Translations under genes and position numbers: made by a program | From: JALZHR01 sp036389695 | Lineage (GTDB): Bacteria > Acidobacteriota > Blastocatellia > Pyrinomonadales > Pyrinomonadaceae | DNA: 53,212 nt | Reading direction: 5' to 3' | Assembly: GCA_036389695.1 (NCBI GenBank) | Contig: DASVWG010000547.1 | Coordinates: 1-53,212, forward strand | Shown: positions 18,728 to 26,592 of the stretch, in pieces | Layout: each line of letters starts with the position of its first letter | Position numbering within the stretch: the first letter of the stretch is position 1 | Notes under the pieces: generated by a model | The model's database searches: none | Seen by the model: the letters and a program-made list of their open reading frames with translations, nothing else | What the model was told of the DNA's origin: nothing

Positions 18728-19477
18728 GTGGAAGAAACACTCAAGCAAATCACGAATTTTTACAAAGACGCTTTCCGGCGCTTAAAGCGCGACGCCGAAC
18801 CGCCGGAAATCGAGGTTTCGTTTTATCCGTATATCGGCATTAACAACACGATTCGCATCCGCGACGGCAAAGTTTTCGTCCGCATCGCGCAGATTTTCGA
18901 GCACGCGCCGATGCCGGTTCAGAAATCGCTGGCTTCGATTCTGGTCAGCAAATTAATGCGCCGCCGCGTCCCGCGTGCCGATTTGGAAAATTATCAAGCC
19001 TTTGTCAAAACCGACCGCGTTCAAACGCAGGCTTTCGAAAGTCGCCGTCGTCGCGGGCGAAAAATCATCACGACCGCAAAAGGCGAAGCTTACGACCTGG
19101 AAGAAATTTTCGGGCGTCTGAACCGCTTTTATTTTCAAAATTCTTTGCCGAAACCCGTTTTAACGTGGTCGGCGCAAAAAACTTTTCATCGTCTCGGTCA
19201 TCACGATTCGACGCACGAAACCTTAGTCATCAGCAAATCGCTGGACGATAAAAAAGTCCCCGCATACGTTGTCGAATACGTCGTCTATCACGAAATGCTG
19301 CACATCAAGCACCCGACCATCGAGCGCAACGGCAGGCGCTACAACCACACGCCCGCCTTCCGCCGCGACGAGGAAAAATTCATCCATTTCGACGAAGCCG
19401 AAACGTGGATTGAACGAAACATCCCGGCTCTGCGCCGGCAAATCAAACGTCAACGCCGTCAGAACCGCCTGCGGTAG
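18728..19477 (+). CDS. SprT-like zinc metalloprotein
   Basis: 249 residues from a GTG start (no in-frame ATG nearby). The C-terminal half carries the zinc-peptidase signature YHEMLHIKHP (His188, Glu189, His192) and a third His at about 207 in NGRRYNHTPAF, which is the SprT/Wss1 layout. The N-terminal 110 residues contain a basic linker (SRRRRGRK, about 105-112). Related proteins are intracellular proteases, some acting on protein-DNA crosslinks. This one's target is unknown. The final residues and the TAG stop lie inside the left arm of the inverted repeat 19465-19617, so the C-terminus is repeat-derived. Confidence 0.82.
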   Translation: MEETLKQITNFYKDAFRRLKRDAEPPEIEVSFYPYIGINNTIRIRDGKVFVRIAQIFEHAPMPVQKSLASILVSKLMRRRVPRADLENYQAFVKTDRVQTQAFESRRRRGRKIITTAKGEAYDLEEIFGRLNRFYFQNSLPKPVLTWSAQKTFHRLGHHDSTHETLVISKSLDDKKVPAYVVEYVVYHEMLHIKHPTIERNGRRYNHTPAFRRDEEKFIHFDEAETWIERNIPALRRQIKRQRRQNRLR

Positions 19478-19617
19478 CGGGCGGTTGAAGTTTAGCGTCT
19501 CGGATGTTTGAATTTATTTTTACGTTTTGAATAGCTGCCACAGGACAAAATGTCCTGTGGCAAGTTTATTTTTATGTTTTGAATCGGTTGCGTTAAACCG
19601 CCCGCTACCGCAGGCGG
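19465..19617. repeat. long hairpin with CCGCCTGCGGTAGCGGGCGG arms
   Basis: The outer arms 19465-19486 and 19596-19617 are perfect 22-bp reverse complements. Inside lie two direct copies of a TTTATTTTTA(C/T)GTTTTGAAT segment flanking a small perfect stem at 19534-19561. The same arm sequence occurs inside lpxK at 39438-39459, so it is a dispersed family. The SprT-like gene's stop codon is within the left arm. Confidence 0.92.
19534..19561. repeat. inner perfect hairpin
   Basis: TGCCACAGGACA and TGTCCTGTGGCA are perfect 12-bp reverse complements with a loop of about 4 bases. It is nested inside the larger repeat and flanked by direct copies of an AT-rich segment. Confidence 0.85.
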
Positions 19618-19624
19618 CTGCGGA

Positions 19625-21265
19625 CTATTCCAGACTTTCCAGAATCATTCCAATCAAACCGAAATCCGAAACGGTTTTGCGTTCAAAGCCGCCAGCGTCA
19701 AAGCGGGTTTCGGTCGTGTAAAAGCTTGTTATTGTTTTATTTTCGTCTTTCGGATTGCCTAAAATCTCGACGATTTTTCCGGCGGTTTCCGTCTCTTTCG
19801 TGACGCTGATGGCGATTGCCGGACTCGTCGAGATTTTTTGAAAAGCTTCGGTTTGTTTAAAACTTTGCCCGCTTTCCCTTGTTTTCAAACAGCTTAAAAC
19901 GCTTTCGGTTTCGCCCAGAATCAATTTGTTTTCGGTGAAAGCCGCCGCCAGAAGCTTGTCTTCCGATTGGAAGACGTCCGCATTCGCGCGTTTTTCCGGC
20001 TGTTTTTTAAAATTTATTTCGCCCGTCAATGATTTTTTCAGTTTTTCCGCGTCTTTGACATCGACGATAACGACGGATTTTTCGCCTTCTTCGTCAAATT
20101 TCGCCGTGATGATTTCCGCGCCGACCGCGCTTAAAAACGCTTCGGCGTCCGATACGGCGTAAGGCTCGAACAGCGCGCCCGAAAACTGCAAAATAATTTT
20201 CGCGCTCGTCGCGTCCGTCTGGTTTGCCGTCGCCAGCAAAACGCTGCGCCACGCGATTTGCGGATTTTGCAGGTTGTAGCGCGTCACGGAAAAAACGCTT
20301 AAAGGCAGAAAATCGGCTTTTTGAAATTCTCTGGCGGAAGCGGGCTGGAGCGTTTCCTTGAAAACGGAAGAAACTTCCGCGCCGGTCTTGAATAAATATT
20401 TGTCTTCGATTCCCCGCTCATTCCTTCGCGCCGCCCAGACGATTTCCCTGACGGATTTCTGCAAAATCTGCGGCATAACCTGCGCCGTAAAGCTTCGCGC
20501 GTCTTCATCTTCGCTCATTCTCAAGGCGGCGAAAATGCTCGCCAGATTCGCAATCTGCGGCACGGATTCCGGCGAAATATAGCCGAAAGCGATTTGATTT
20601 TCGTCGTTGGCGCGTTCCAATGCGCGCGCCAGCGATTCGTTTTTCGTCAGATTTTCCGCTTCGCCGCGCTTTACGGCGAGACATTTTTCAATCGCCGACT
20701 CGTCGTTGCCGAGATAAATCAAGCTTTGATTGACCGCAGCAAAAAGCTTCCGATTGTCCGCCGCCGTCCAGACGAACCATTTCGCGCCCGGCTTTTCCGG
20801 TTTTTCAAATTTGGCGTCGTCGCCGTAAGCATCGCGCGCGAATTTACCGATTTGGTTTTCGACGAGCGATAAATTCGTCGATTCCCAGCGGTGCGTATCG
20901 GCGACGGCGACGAAGCGCGGCTTGAAATTCAAAACCGCCTGCTCGTCGGTCAACTGTTTTTCGGAAGTTTCAAAACCCGTCACGGCAACGGCAAACTGCG
21001 TATTTGCCAGATGCGAAAAATCCGGCTTCGATTTCGCTAACTGCTGCCACGATTTGTTTTCGGTCAAAGCCGAAAGCGTTTTCGCCAAATCCCTCGATTC
21101 CAGATAAACCAGCGTTTCGGCGGGCACAAGCGAGCGCATGTCGGTCGGCTTGGCGGACTGACAGGAAAGATTTACCACAGAGAGACAGAGACACAGAGAC
21201 AGAATTAACAGGGATAGAGGGGATAAAAAGAAAAGACTTATGATTTTGTTTTTATCCTTGTTCAT
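19625..21265 (-). CDS. exported lipoprotein-like protein of unknown function
   Basis: 546 residues from the ATG at 21265. The frame is open further upstream, but that part overlaps the divergent SDR gene and is not coding-like. The N-terminus is Lys-rich with a Leu/Ser core (about 9-33) and Cys35 in VNLSC, a weak lipobox (Asn at -3). The mature part begins SLVPAETLVYLESRDL, reminiscent of DUF3352-like periplasmic proteins. It continues as a repeated alpha/beta pattern with two similar halves. Function unknown. The region encoding the signal peptide is made of the same CACAGAGACA and AACAGGGATA units as the intergenic hairpins, so the export signal appears repeat-derived. Confidence 0.72.
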   Translation of the reverse strand: MNKDKNKIISLFFLSPLSLLILSLCLCLSVVNLSCQSAKPTDMRSLVPAETLVYLESRDLAKTLSALTENKSWQQLAKSKPDFSHLANTQFAVAVTGFETSEKQLTDEQAVLNFKPRFVAVADTHRWESTNLSLVENQIGKFARDAYGDDAKFEKPEKPGAKWFVWTAADNRKLFAAVNQSLIYLGNDESAIEKCLAVKRGEAENLTKNESLARALERANDENQIAFGYISPESVPQIANLASIFAALRMSEDEDARSFTAQVMPQILQKSVREIVWAARRNERGIEDKYLFKTGAEVSSVFKETLQPASAREFQKADFLPLSVFSVTRYNLQNPQIAWRSVLLATANQTDATSAKIILQFSGALFEPYAVSDAEAFLSAVGAEIITAKFDEEGEKSVVIVDVKDAEKLKKSLTGEINFKKQPEKRANADVFQSEDKLLAAAFTENKLILGETESVLSCLKTRESGQSFKQTEAFQKISTSPAIAISVTKETETAGKIVEILGNPKDENKTITSFYTTETRFDAGGFERKTVSDFGLIGMILESLE

Positions 21266-21286
21266 CTGCTTCATCCCTGTTAATTT
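21170..21286. repeat. hairpin with CACAGAGACA and AACAGGGATA units
   Basis: ACCACAGAGAGACAGAGACA units at 21174-21201, then ATTAACAGGGATAGAGGGGA-type sequence (21203-21230) with an inverted partner at about 21249-21284. It overlaps the start and signal peptide of the minus-strand lipoprotein gene. Confidence 0.8.
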
Positions 21287-21344
21287 TTTCCTTTGTTTTC
21301 CTGAATCTACGGGTTTTAAATTTTGTGATAACATCTTTTCAACT

Positions 21345-22130
21345 ATGAACGACAAAGTTTTCACGGATAACATTTTACAGGGCAAAGTCGCATTTGTAAC
21401 AGGCGGCGGAACGGGAATCACGGGCGGCGTGGCGCGCGCGCTGGCGGAAGCGGGCGCGAAAGTGTCGATTACTTCGCGCAAAGTCGAAAATCTCGAACCG
21501 ATGCGCGCGCTTATCCAGCAAAACGGCGGCGAATGCCTGGCGACCGTTTGCGACGTGAGAAATTACGCGACGGTCGAACACGCGATTAAGCAAACGCTCG
21601 ATAAATTCGGCAAAATCGACATCGTCGTCAACGGCGCGGCGGGAAATTTCCTGTGCGCGGCGGAAGAATTGTCCGCCAACGGCTTCGGCACGGTCGTGGA
21701 CATCGACACGAAAGGAACTTTTAACGTCTGCCGCGCCGCGTTCGAGGAATTAAAAAAATCGGGCGGGCAGATTTTGAACATCAGCGCGACGCTGCATTAT
21801 ACGGCGACGCCGTGGCAGATTCACGTTTCGGCGGCGAAAGCCGGCGTCGATTCGATAACGCGCACGCTGGCGGTCGAATGGGGCAGACACGGCATCCGCG
21901 TCAACGGCATCGCGCCCGGACCAATCGAAGACACCGAAGGCATGAAGCGGCTCGTTCCCGAACCGATAAAGGAAAAGCTCAAAAAACGAATTCCTCTGGG
22001 ACGTTTCGGGCGCATCAAAGACATCGAAAACGCCGCGATTTTTCTCTGCTCCGACGCGGCAAGCTACATCAGCGGCGTGACGCTCGTCGTCGACGGCGCG
22101 CAATGGCTGACCGGAACTTCTTTCGGCTAA
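21345..22130 (+). CDS. SDR oxidoreductase, 2,4-dienoyl-CoA reductase-like
   Basis: 261 residues from the ATG at 21345. Rossmann motif VTGGGTGITGG (about 18-28) for NADP(H), NGAAGNFLC (about 96-104) and AVEWGRHGIRVNGIAPGPIEDTEG. The NGAAGNFLCAAEELSANGF stretch and the GTFNVCRAAFEEL region are close to peroxisomal/bacterial 2,4-dienoyl-CoA reductases. As in that group, the classical YxxxK Tyr is absent (HVSAAKAG retains Lys only). By family it would reduce 2,4-dienoyl-CoA intermediates in degradation of unsaturated fatty acids. A different enoyl-thioester substrate is possible. Divergent from the lipoprotein gene and not part of a visible beta-oxidation operon. Confidence 0.85.
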   Translation: MNDKVFTDNILQGKVAFVTGGGTGITGGVARALAEAGAKVSITSRKVENLEPMRALIQQNGGECLATVCDVRNYATVEHAIKQTLDKFGKIDIVVNGAAGNFLCAAEELSANGFGTVVDIDTKGTFNVCRAAFEELKKSGGQILNISATLHYTATPWQIHVSAAKAGVDSITRTLAVEWGRHGIRVNGIAPGPIEDTEGMKRLVPEPIKEKLKKRIPLGRFGRIKDIENAAIFLCSDAASYISGVTLVVDGAQWLTGTSFG

Positions 22131-22134
22131 AACA

Positions 22135-22261
22135 GTAACGCCAGCGTCTCGCTGGCTGTCCTGAGGGCATCTTGCCCTCAGCCATTTTAATCTTGATTTA
22201 ACTTTACTTTAGAAATGGCGGCAAGATGCCGCCACGACAGCCGGCAGGATGCCGGCGTTAC
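22135..22261. repeat. hairpin with GTAACGCC...GGCGTTAC ends
   Basis: The ends GTAACGCC (22135) and GGCGTTAC (to 22261) pair. Inside are GAGGGCATCTTGCCCTC (a self-paired stem) and AGATGCCGCC / GGATGCCGGC units. It lies just before trpE and could act on its expression, but no leader peptide with Trp codons is visible. Confidence 0.8.
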
Positions 22262-22283
22262 GCTTGCGTCTTTATGGCTTTCC

Positions 22284-23798
22284 GTGAAAAATAACATCGT
22301 GCTTGAGCTTTCCCCGAAATCTTTTGAAGAATTTTTAAAGGCGGCGCAAAACGGCAATGTCGTGCCGGTCGTGCGCAGCGTTCTGGCGGATTTGCATACG
22401 CCGGTCAGCGCTTTTGTGCGCGTTTGCGGCGATGCGGAACAGGCTTTTTTGTTTGAATCCATCGAAGGCGGCGAGCGGCTGGCGCGTTATTCTTTTATCG
22501 CGGCGAATCCTTATCTGACTGTTCGCGCGCGCGGGAAACAGACGACCGTGCGGCAAACCGGCGAAGCCGAAAGAACGGAAAACACGCCGGTTTTAGATTT
22601 CCTGCGCGGGCATTTTAATCAAAACAGGCTGGCGCGGCGGGCGAATCTTCCGCCTTTGTGCGGCGGCGCGGTCGGATTCCTGACTTACGACGCGGCGCGT
22701 TTTTTCGAGCCGACTTTGGACGAAGACAGGGAGTTTGAAAAAGACGACGCCGTCTGGATGTTTTTCCGCAACCTTCTGGCGTTTGACCGTCTGCGGCAGC
22801 GCATCGAAATCGTTTCCATCGTTTTTACGGACGAAGCCGCCGGAAGCGAAGAAGCTCTGCGCGAGCTTTATGAAATCGCGGTCGCCGAAACGGAAAGAAT
22901 CGAAAAGCTTCTCAATCAAACGGCGACTTTTCCGCAAAATGCCGCAAAATCCGCGGAAAAGAAAAATCAGGTTCGCTCGAACTGGGCGAAAACGGATTTT
23001 CTCAAAGCGGTCGAGACGATTCAGGAAAGAATTCTGGCGGGCGACGCTTATCAAATCGTTTTATCGCAAAAATTCCGCCGCCAGATTTCCGCCGCGCCGA
23101 TAAATATCTATCGCGCTTTGCGCACGATGAATCCTTCGCCGTATATGTTTTTTATCAAAACCGGCAAGGAAATTTTAATCGGCGCTTCGCCGGAAATGCT
23201 CGTGCGCTGTCGCGGGAAAAAACTCGAATACCGACCGATTGCCGGAACCCGAAAGCGCGGCGAAACCGAGACGGAAGACTGGATTCTGGGCGAAGATTTG
23301 CGCTCGGACGAAAAGGAAGTCGCCGAACACGTGATGCTCGTCGATTTGGGGCGCAACGATTTGGGGCGCGTCGCCGAATACGGCTCGGTCGAAGTCGATG
23401 AATTGATGAAAATCGAGCGTTATTCGCACGTTCAACATCTGGTGACGAGCTTGAAAGCGAGACTGCGCGCGGGCTTTGACCGCTTCGACGCGCTCGCTTC
23501 GTGCTTTCCCGCCGGAACGGTTTCCGGCGCGCCGAAGGTGAGCGCGATGCGGATTATCAGCCAGTTAGAGCCGACGCCGCGCGGCATCTACGCCGGAACG
23601 GTCGGCTATATCGACTACGCCGAAAATCTCGACACCTGCATCGCGATTCGCACCATCGAAATCGAAAACGGCTGGACAAACGTGCAGGCTGGCGCCGGAA
23701 TAGTCGCCGATTCCGTGCCCGAAAAAGAATACGAAGAAACGATTAATAAAGCCCGCGCGTTGATGAAAGCCATCGAAATGGCGGAAAATGGACTTTGA
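22284..23798 (+). CDS. trpE: anthranilate synthase component I
   Basis: 504 residues from the GTG at 22284. The open frame extends to 22215 but that part is the hairpin, and GTG 22299 is also possible. The N-terminal domain has the feedback region LFESIEGGERLARYSF. The chorismate-binding domain (about 245-495) contains GDAYQIVLSQ, PSPYMFF, GASPEMLVR, PIAGTRKRG, LVDLGRNDLGR and PAGTVSGAPK. With TrpG it makes anthranilate from chorismate and glutamine, the first step of tryptophan synthesis, probably inhibited by Trp. First gene of the trp cluster. The stop codon touches a tandem-arm hairpin. Confidence 0.95.
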   Translation: MKNNIVLELSPKSFEEFLKAAQNGNVVPVVRSVLADLHTPVSAFVRVCGDAEQAFLFESIEGGERLARYSFIAANPYLTVRARGKQTTVRQTGEAERTENTPVLDFLRGHFNQNRLARRANLPPLCGGAVGFLTYDAARFFEPTLDEDREFEKDDAVWMFFRNLLAFDRLRQRIEIVSIVFTDEAAGSEEALRELYEIAVAETERIEKLLNQTATFPQNAAKSAEKKNQVRSNWAKTDFLKAVETIQERILAGDAYQIVLSQKFRRQISAAPINIYRALRTMNPSPYMFFIKTGKEILIGASPEMLVRCRGKKLEYRPIAGTRKRGETETEDWILGEDLRSDEKEVAEHVMLVDLGRNDLGRVAEYGSVEVDELMKIERYSHVQHLVTSLKARLRAGFDRFDALASCFPAGTVSGAPKVSAMRIISQLEPTPRGIYAGTVGYIDYAENLDTCIAIRTIEIENGWTNVQAGAGIVADSVPEKEYEETINKARALMKAIEMAENGL

Positions 23799-23886
23799 AA
23801 GTGAAAAAGCGGGAAAGTGAAAAAGCAAACATCATTTTTCGCCTTCAAGCTTTTTCACCTTTTCACTCTTTCACTTTTTCACTTTG
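23797..23886. repeat. tandem-arm hairpin (GTGAAAAAGCG type)
   Basis: The left arm has AAAGTGAAAAAGC units, and the right arm (23848-23886) CTTTTTCAC/TTTCACTC units. It lies between trpE and the ankyrin lipoprotein gene inside the same-strand cluster. Confidence 0.88.
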
Positions 23887-23893
23887 GAGATTT

Positions 23894-24715
23894 ATGAAAC
23901 TGAAAATTTACTTTCTTCTCGTTTGTTTAATTTTCGTCACGGCTTGCAAAGATTCGTCCGGCGACGCTTCGGGGTCGCCGGAAATGACGAAAAATATGCT
24001 GAAGCTGCGCGGCTACGAGTTTAATACGGACGCCTTTTTCAGAGCCATCCGGCAGAACGACACGGTCGCCGTCAAAGGCTTTTTCGATGCGGGAATAGAC
24101 CCGAAAACGAAAAATGCGCGCGGCGAAACGGCTCTGACTTTTGCCGTTGCCAATGCCGAATTGAATACCGTGAAAGCCGTCGCCGAAAAAACCGACATCA
24201 ATATGCAGGACGACCTTGGACAATCGCCGCTGCATCTGGCTCTGTCAAAGCAAAAAGAAGAAATTTTTAATTATCTGCTGGAAAAAGGCGCCGATATAAA
24301 CATCGGCGGGGCGAAAGAAAAACTGCGAAATCAAACGGTGCTTTATCTCGCCGTCACGCGTGCGCGCGAAGACCTCGTGCAGAAGCTTCTGGAAAAAGGC
24401 GCCGACCCGAACATCGCCGACAGCGACGGCGCGGTTCCGCTGGCAGAAGCCTGCATCGGCTCGCGGCTCAGTCAAAACATCGTCAAAATGCTGCTCGACA
24501 AAGGCGCGAAGGTCAATCACCAGGAAAAAAACGGCGCGACGCCGCTGATTTACATCGCCGCCAATAACCAAACCACCGCCGAAAATCGTCAAACGGTCGC
24601 GAAAATGTTGCTCGACGCGGGCGCGGATAAAAAAATCAAGGACAAGGACGGCAGAAAGGCGCTCGATTGGGCAAACAAGATGGGCAATAAGGATTTGGTT
24701 GACTTGCTGAAATAA
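23894..24715 (+). CDS. ankyrin-repeat lipoprotein
   Basis: 273 residues from the ATG at 23894, preceded by GGAGA. Lipoprotein signal peptide with lipobox FVTAC (Cys19). From about residue 50 come six ankyrin repeats with the usual signatures (GETALTFAVANAE, GQSPLHLALSK, LLEKGADINI, LLEKGADPNIAD, LLDKGAKVNHQEKNGATPLIYIA, LLDAGADKKIKDKDGRKALDWA). It would be a periplasmic or outer-membrane scaffold binding another protein. It has no known link to tryptophan synthesis but sits between trpE and trpG on the same strand, a place where these two genes are normally adjacent. Confidence 0.88.
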   Translation: MKLKIYFLLVCLIFVTACKDSSGDASGSPEMTKNMLKLRGYEFNTDAFFRAIRQNDTVAVKGFFDAGIDPKTKNARGETALTFAVANAELNTVKAVAEKTDINMQDDLGQSPLHLALSKQKEEIFNYLLEKGADINIGGAKEKLRNQTVLYLAVTRAREDLVQKLLEKGADPNIADSDGAVPLAEACIGSRLSQNIVKMLLDKGAKVNHQEKNGATPLIYIAANNQTTAENRQTVAKMLLDAGADKKIKDKDGRKALDWANKMGNKDLVDLLK

Positions 24716-24721
24716 TAAATT

Positions 24722-24790
24722 GAGAAGTCAGAAGACAGAAGTCAGAAGATAAATTTCTACTGTCTTCCGGCTTCTGACTTCCGTCTTCTT
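24722..24790. repeat. tandem-arm hairpin (AAGTCAGAAGACAG type)
   Basis: The left arm 24722-24750 is made of GTCAGAAG units, and the right arm 24761-24790 of CTTCTGAC/CGTCTTC units. It lies directly before trpG. Confidence 0.88.
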
Positions 24791-24796
24791 TAAAAA

Positions 24797-25363
24797 ATGC
24801 TTTTAGTTATCGACAATTACGATTCATTCACCTACAACCTCGTGCAGTATCTGGGCGAGCTCGGCGCGGAGATGCAGGTGCGCCGCAACGATGAAGTCAC
24901 CGTCGAAGAAATCGAAAATGATTTAAAGCCCGAACGCATTTTAATTTCGCCCGGTCCCGGCACGCCGGACGAAGCGGGCGTGTCCCTGCGGGTTCTGGAA
25001 AACTTTTCGGAAAAGCTTCCAATCTTGGGCGTTTGTCTCGGTCATCAGGCAATCGGGCAGTTTTTCGGCGGAAAAGTCGTGCGCGCGCCGCTGCCGGTGC
25101 ACGGGAAATACGTCGAGGTTTGTCACGACGGCGCGGGCGTTTTCGACAAGCTTCCCTATCGTTTCAAAGCCGCGCGTTATCATTCGCTGATTGTCGAACG
25201 GAGCAGTTTGCCCGCCGAACTGGAAGTTTCCGCCACATCGCCCGACGGCTTGATTATGGGCTTGCGTCACAAAAAGCTGAAAATCGAAGGCGTGCAGTTT
25301 CATCCCGAATCAATCCTGACGAGCGAAGGCAAAAAGCTTCTGCAAAATTTTCTGAATCTTTGA
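24797..25363 (+). CDS. trpG: anthranilate synthase component II (glutamine amidotransferase)
   Basis: 188 residues, class I amidotransferase. It starts with LLVIDNYDSFTYNLVQYL, has the oxyanion region SPGPGTPDEAG, nucleophile Cys80 in GVCLGHQ and the HPES His-Glu pair near residue 170. It supplies ammonia to TrpE. Second trp enzyme gene, separated from trpE by the ankyrin lipoprotein gene. It may also serve folate synthesis as PabA in organisms with one copy, which cannot be judged here. Confidence 0.95.
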   Translation: MLLVIDNYDSFTYNLVQYLGELGAEMQVRRNDEVTVEEIENDLKPERILISPGPGTPDEAGVSLRVLENFSEKLPILGVCLGHQAIGQFFGGKVVRAPLPVHGKYVEVCHDGAGVFDKLPYRFKAARYHSLIVERSSLPAELEVSATSPDGLIMGLRHKKLKIEGVQFHPESILTSEGKKLLQNFLNL

Positions 25364-25367
25364 AATA

Positions 25368-25443
25368 GCCGTCAGCCGTCAGATGTCAGCCGTCAGCCTT
25401 CTCTTGACTATTCACTATTGACTATTCACAATTCACTAAAATA
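25368..25443. repeat. direct tandem repeats without inverted partner
   Basis: Two short arrays: CCGTCAG(C/A) units at 25370-25400 and TTGACTATTCAC-type units at 25405-25437. They lack a paired arm, so this looks like half-elements or a decayed hairpin. Confidence 0.8.
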
Positions 25444-25444
25444 T

Positions 25445-26521
25445 ATGCCGAAGACCGAATGGCTGGTCGCCGCGCCGATGACCGCGACCAACACGAAAGC
25501 CGACACGCCCTTGCACCCGTTTCTCGCCCGCCTGATGCGCGGCGAGAATCTGTCGTTTAAGGAAGCGTCGAAATTTTTCGAGGCTTTGACGGACGAAAAC
25601 GCCAATCCCGCGCAGATTGCCGGCGCGCTCGTCGCGCTGGCGGCGAAAGGCGAAACGTCTGAAGAACTGGCGGGAATGGCAAAAGCGATGCGCGCGCAAG
25701 CCGTCAATATCAAATCGCGTCACAAAAATTTTATAGACACCGCCGGAACCGGCTCGGGACAGACGAAAACTTTTAACGTTTCGACCGCCGCCGCTTTCGT
25801 CATCGCGGGCGCGGGACTGGCGGTCGCCAAACACGGAAATCGCGCCGTGACCAGTAAAACCGGCAGCGCCGACGTTTTGGAAAAGCTCGGCGTCAAGGTT
25901 TCAGCCGAGCCGGAAGTCGAGCAAACCTGTCTGAACGGCGCGGGAATCTGCTTTATGTTCGCGCCGAAGTTTCATCCTTCCCTGCGGCGCGTCGGCGATA
26001 TTCGACGCAATTTGGGCGTGCGCACGTCGCTCAATCTTCTGGGACCTTTATCGAATCCGGCGAAAGCGCCGAAACAAATCATCGGCGTCTGGCACAAAGC
26101 GCTGGTCGAGCCGATGGCGGAAGCGCTCGCGCTGCTCGGCGCCGAACGCGCGTGGGTTTTTCACGGCGCTGACGGCTTGGACGAAATTACTCTGACGCGC
26201 GAAACATACGCTGCCGAAGTGTTGAAAAATAAAATCACTTTGTTTCAGCTCACGCCGGAAAATTTCGGCTTCAAGCGCGGAAAAATCTCGCATCTGCAAT
26301 CCAATTCGCCCGAAGAAAGCGCCCGCATCATCACCGACGTCTTAGCCAGCAAACGCCGCGACGAAGCGCGCAGCCTGGTCGTGATGAACGCCGCCGCCGC
26401 GCTCGTCGTCGGCGGGCTTGCCAAGGACGTCATGCACGCCGCCCGCCTCGCCGAACAAAGCATCGACAGCGGTCAGGCGCAGAATAAACTGGAAAGATTG
26501 ATTCAGACGACGAACAAGTGA
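25445..26521 (+). CDS. trpD: anthranilate phosphoribosyltransferase
   Basis: 358 residues from the ATG at 25445. The frame is open to 25418 but that part is repeat. N-terminal helical domain with LARLMRGENLSFKEA. PRPP-binding region DTAGTGSGQTKTFNVST, then KHGNRAVTSKTGSADVLEKLGV, MFAPKFHPSLRRVGDIRRNLGVRT and NLLGPLSNPA. It joins anthranilate and PRPP to phosphoribosylanthranilate. A short leader of about 20 residues before the usual start (MTATNTKAD) may mean that the ATG at 25478 is used instead. Confidence 0.94.
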   Translation: MPKTEWLVAAPMTATNTKADTPLHPFLARLMRGENLSFKEASKFFEALTDENANPAQIAGALVALAAKGETSEELAGMAKAMRAQAVNIKSRHKNFIDTAGTGSGQTKTFNVSTAAAFVIAGAGLAVAKHGNRAVTSKTGSADVLEKLGVKVSAEPEVEQTCLNGAGICFMFAPKFHPSLRRVGDIRRNLGVRTSLNLLGPLSNPAKAPKQIIGVWHKALVEPMAEALALLGAERAWVFHGADGLDEITLTRETYAAEVLKNKITLFQLTPENFGFKRGKISHLQSNSPEESARIITDVLASKRRDEARSLVVMNAAAALVVGGLAKDVMHAARLAEQSIDSGQAQNKLERLIQTTNK

Positions 26522-26592
26522 CATTTATCATTTATCATTTATCATTTATCATTAAATCAATCTATTAAATGTTGAATGATAAATGATGAATG
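26522..26592. repeat. tandem-arm hairpin (TTATCATTTATCATT type)
   Basis: The left arm 26522-26553 contains four ATTTATC units. The right arm 26569-26592 has AATGATAAATGATGAATG. The trpC start codon (ATG 26583 or 26586) lies inside the right arm. Confidence 0.88.

Noticed and set aside
22131..22283. Tryptophan attenuator or T-box before trpE
   Set aside because: A hairpin is present but there is no leader peptide rich in Trp codons, no T-box motif and no T-run. It matches the general repeat type.
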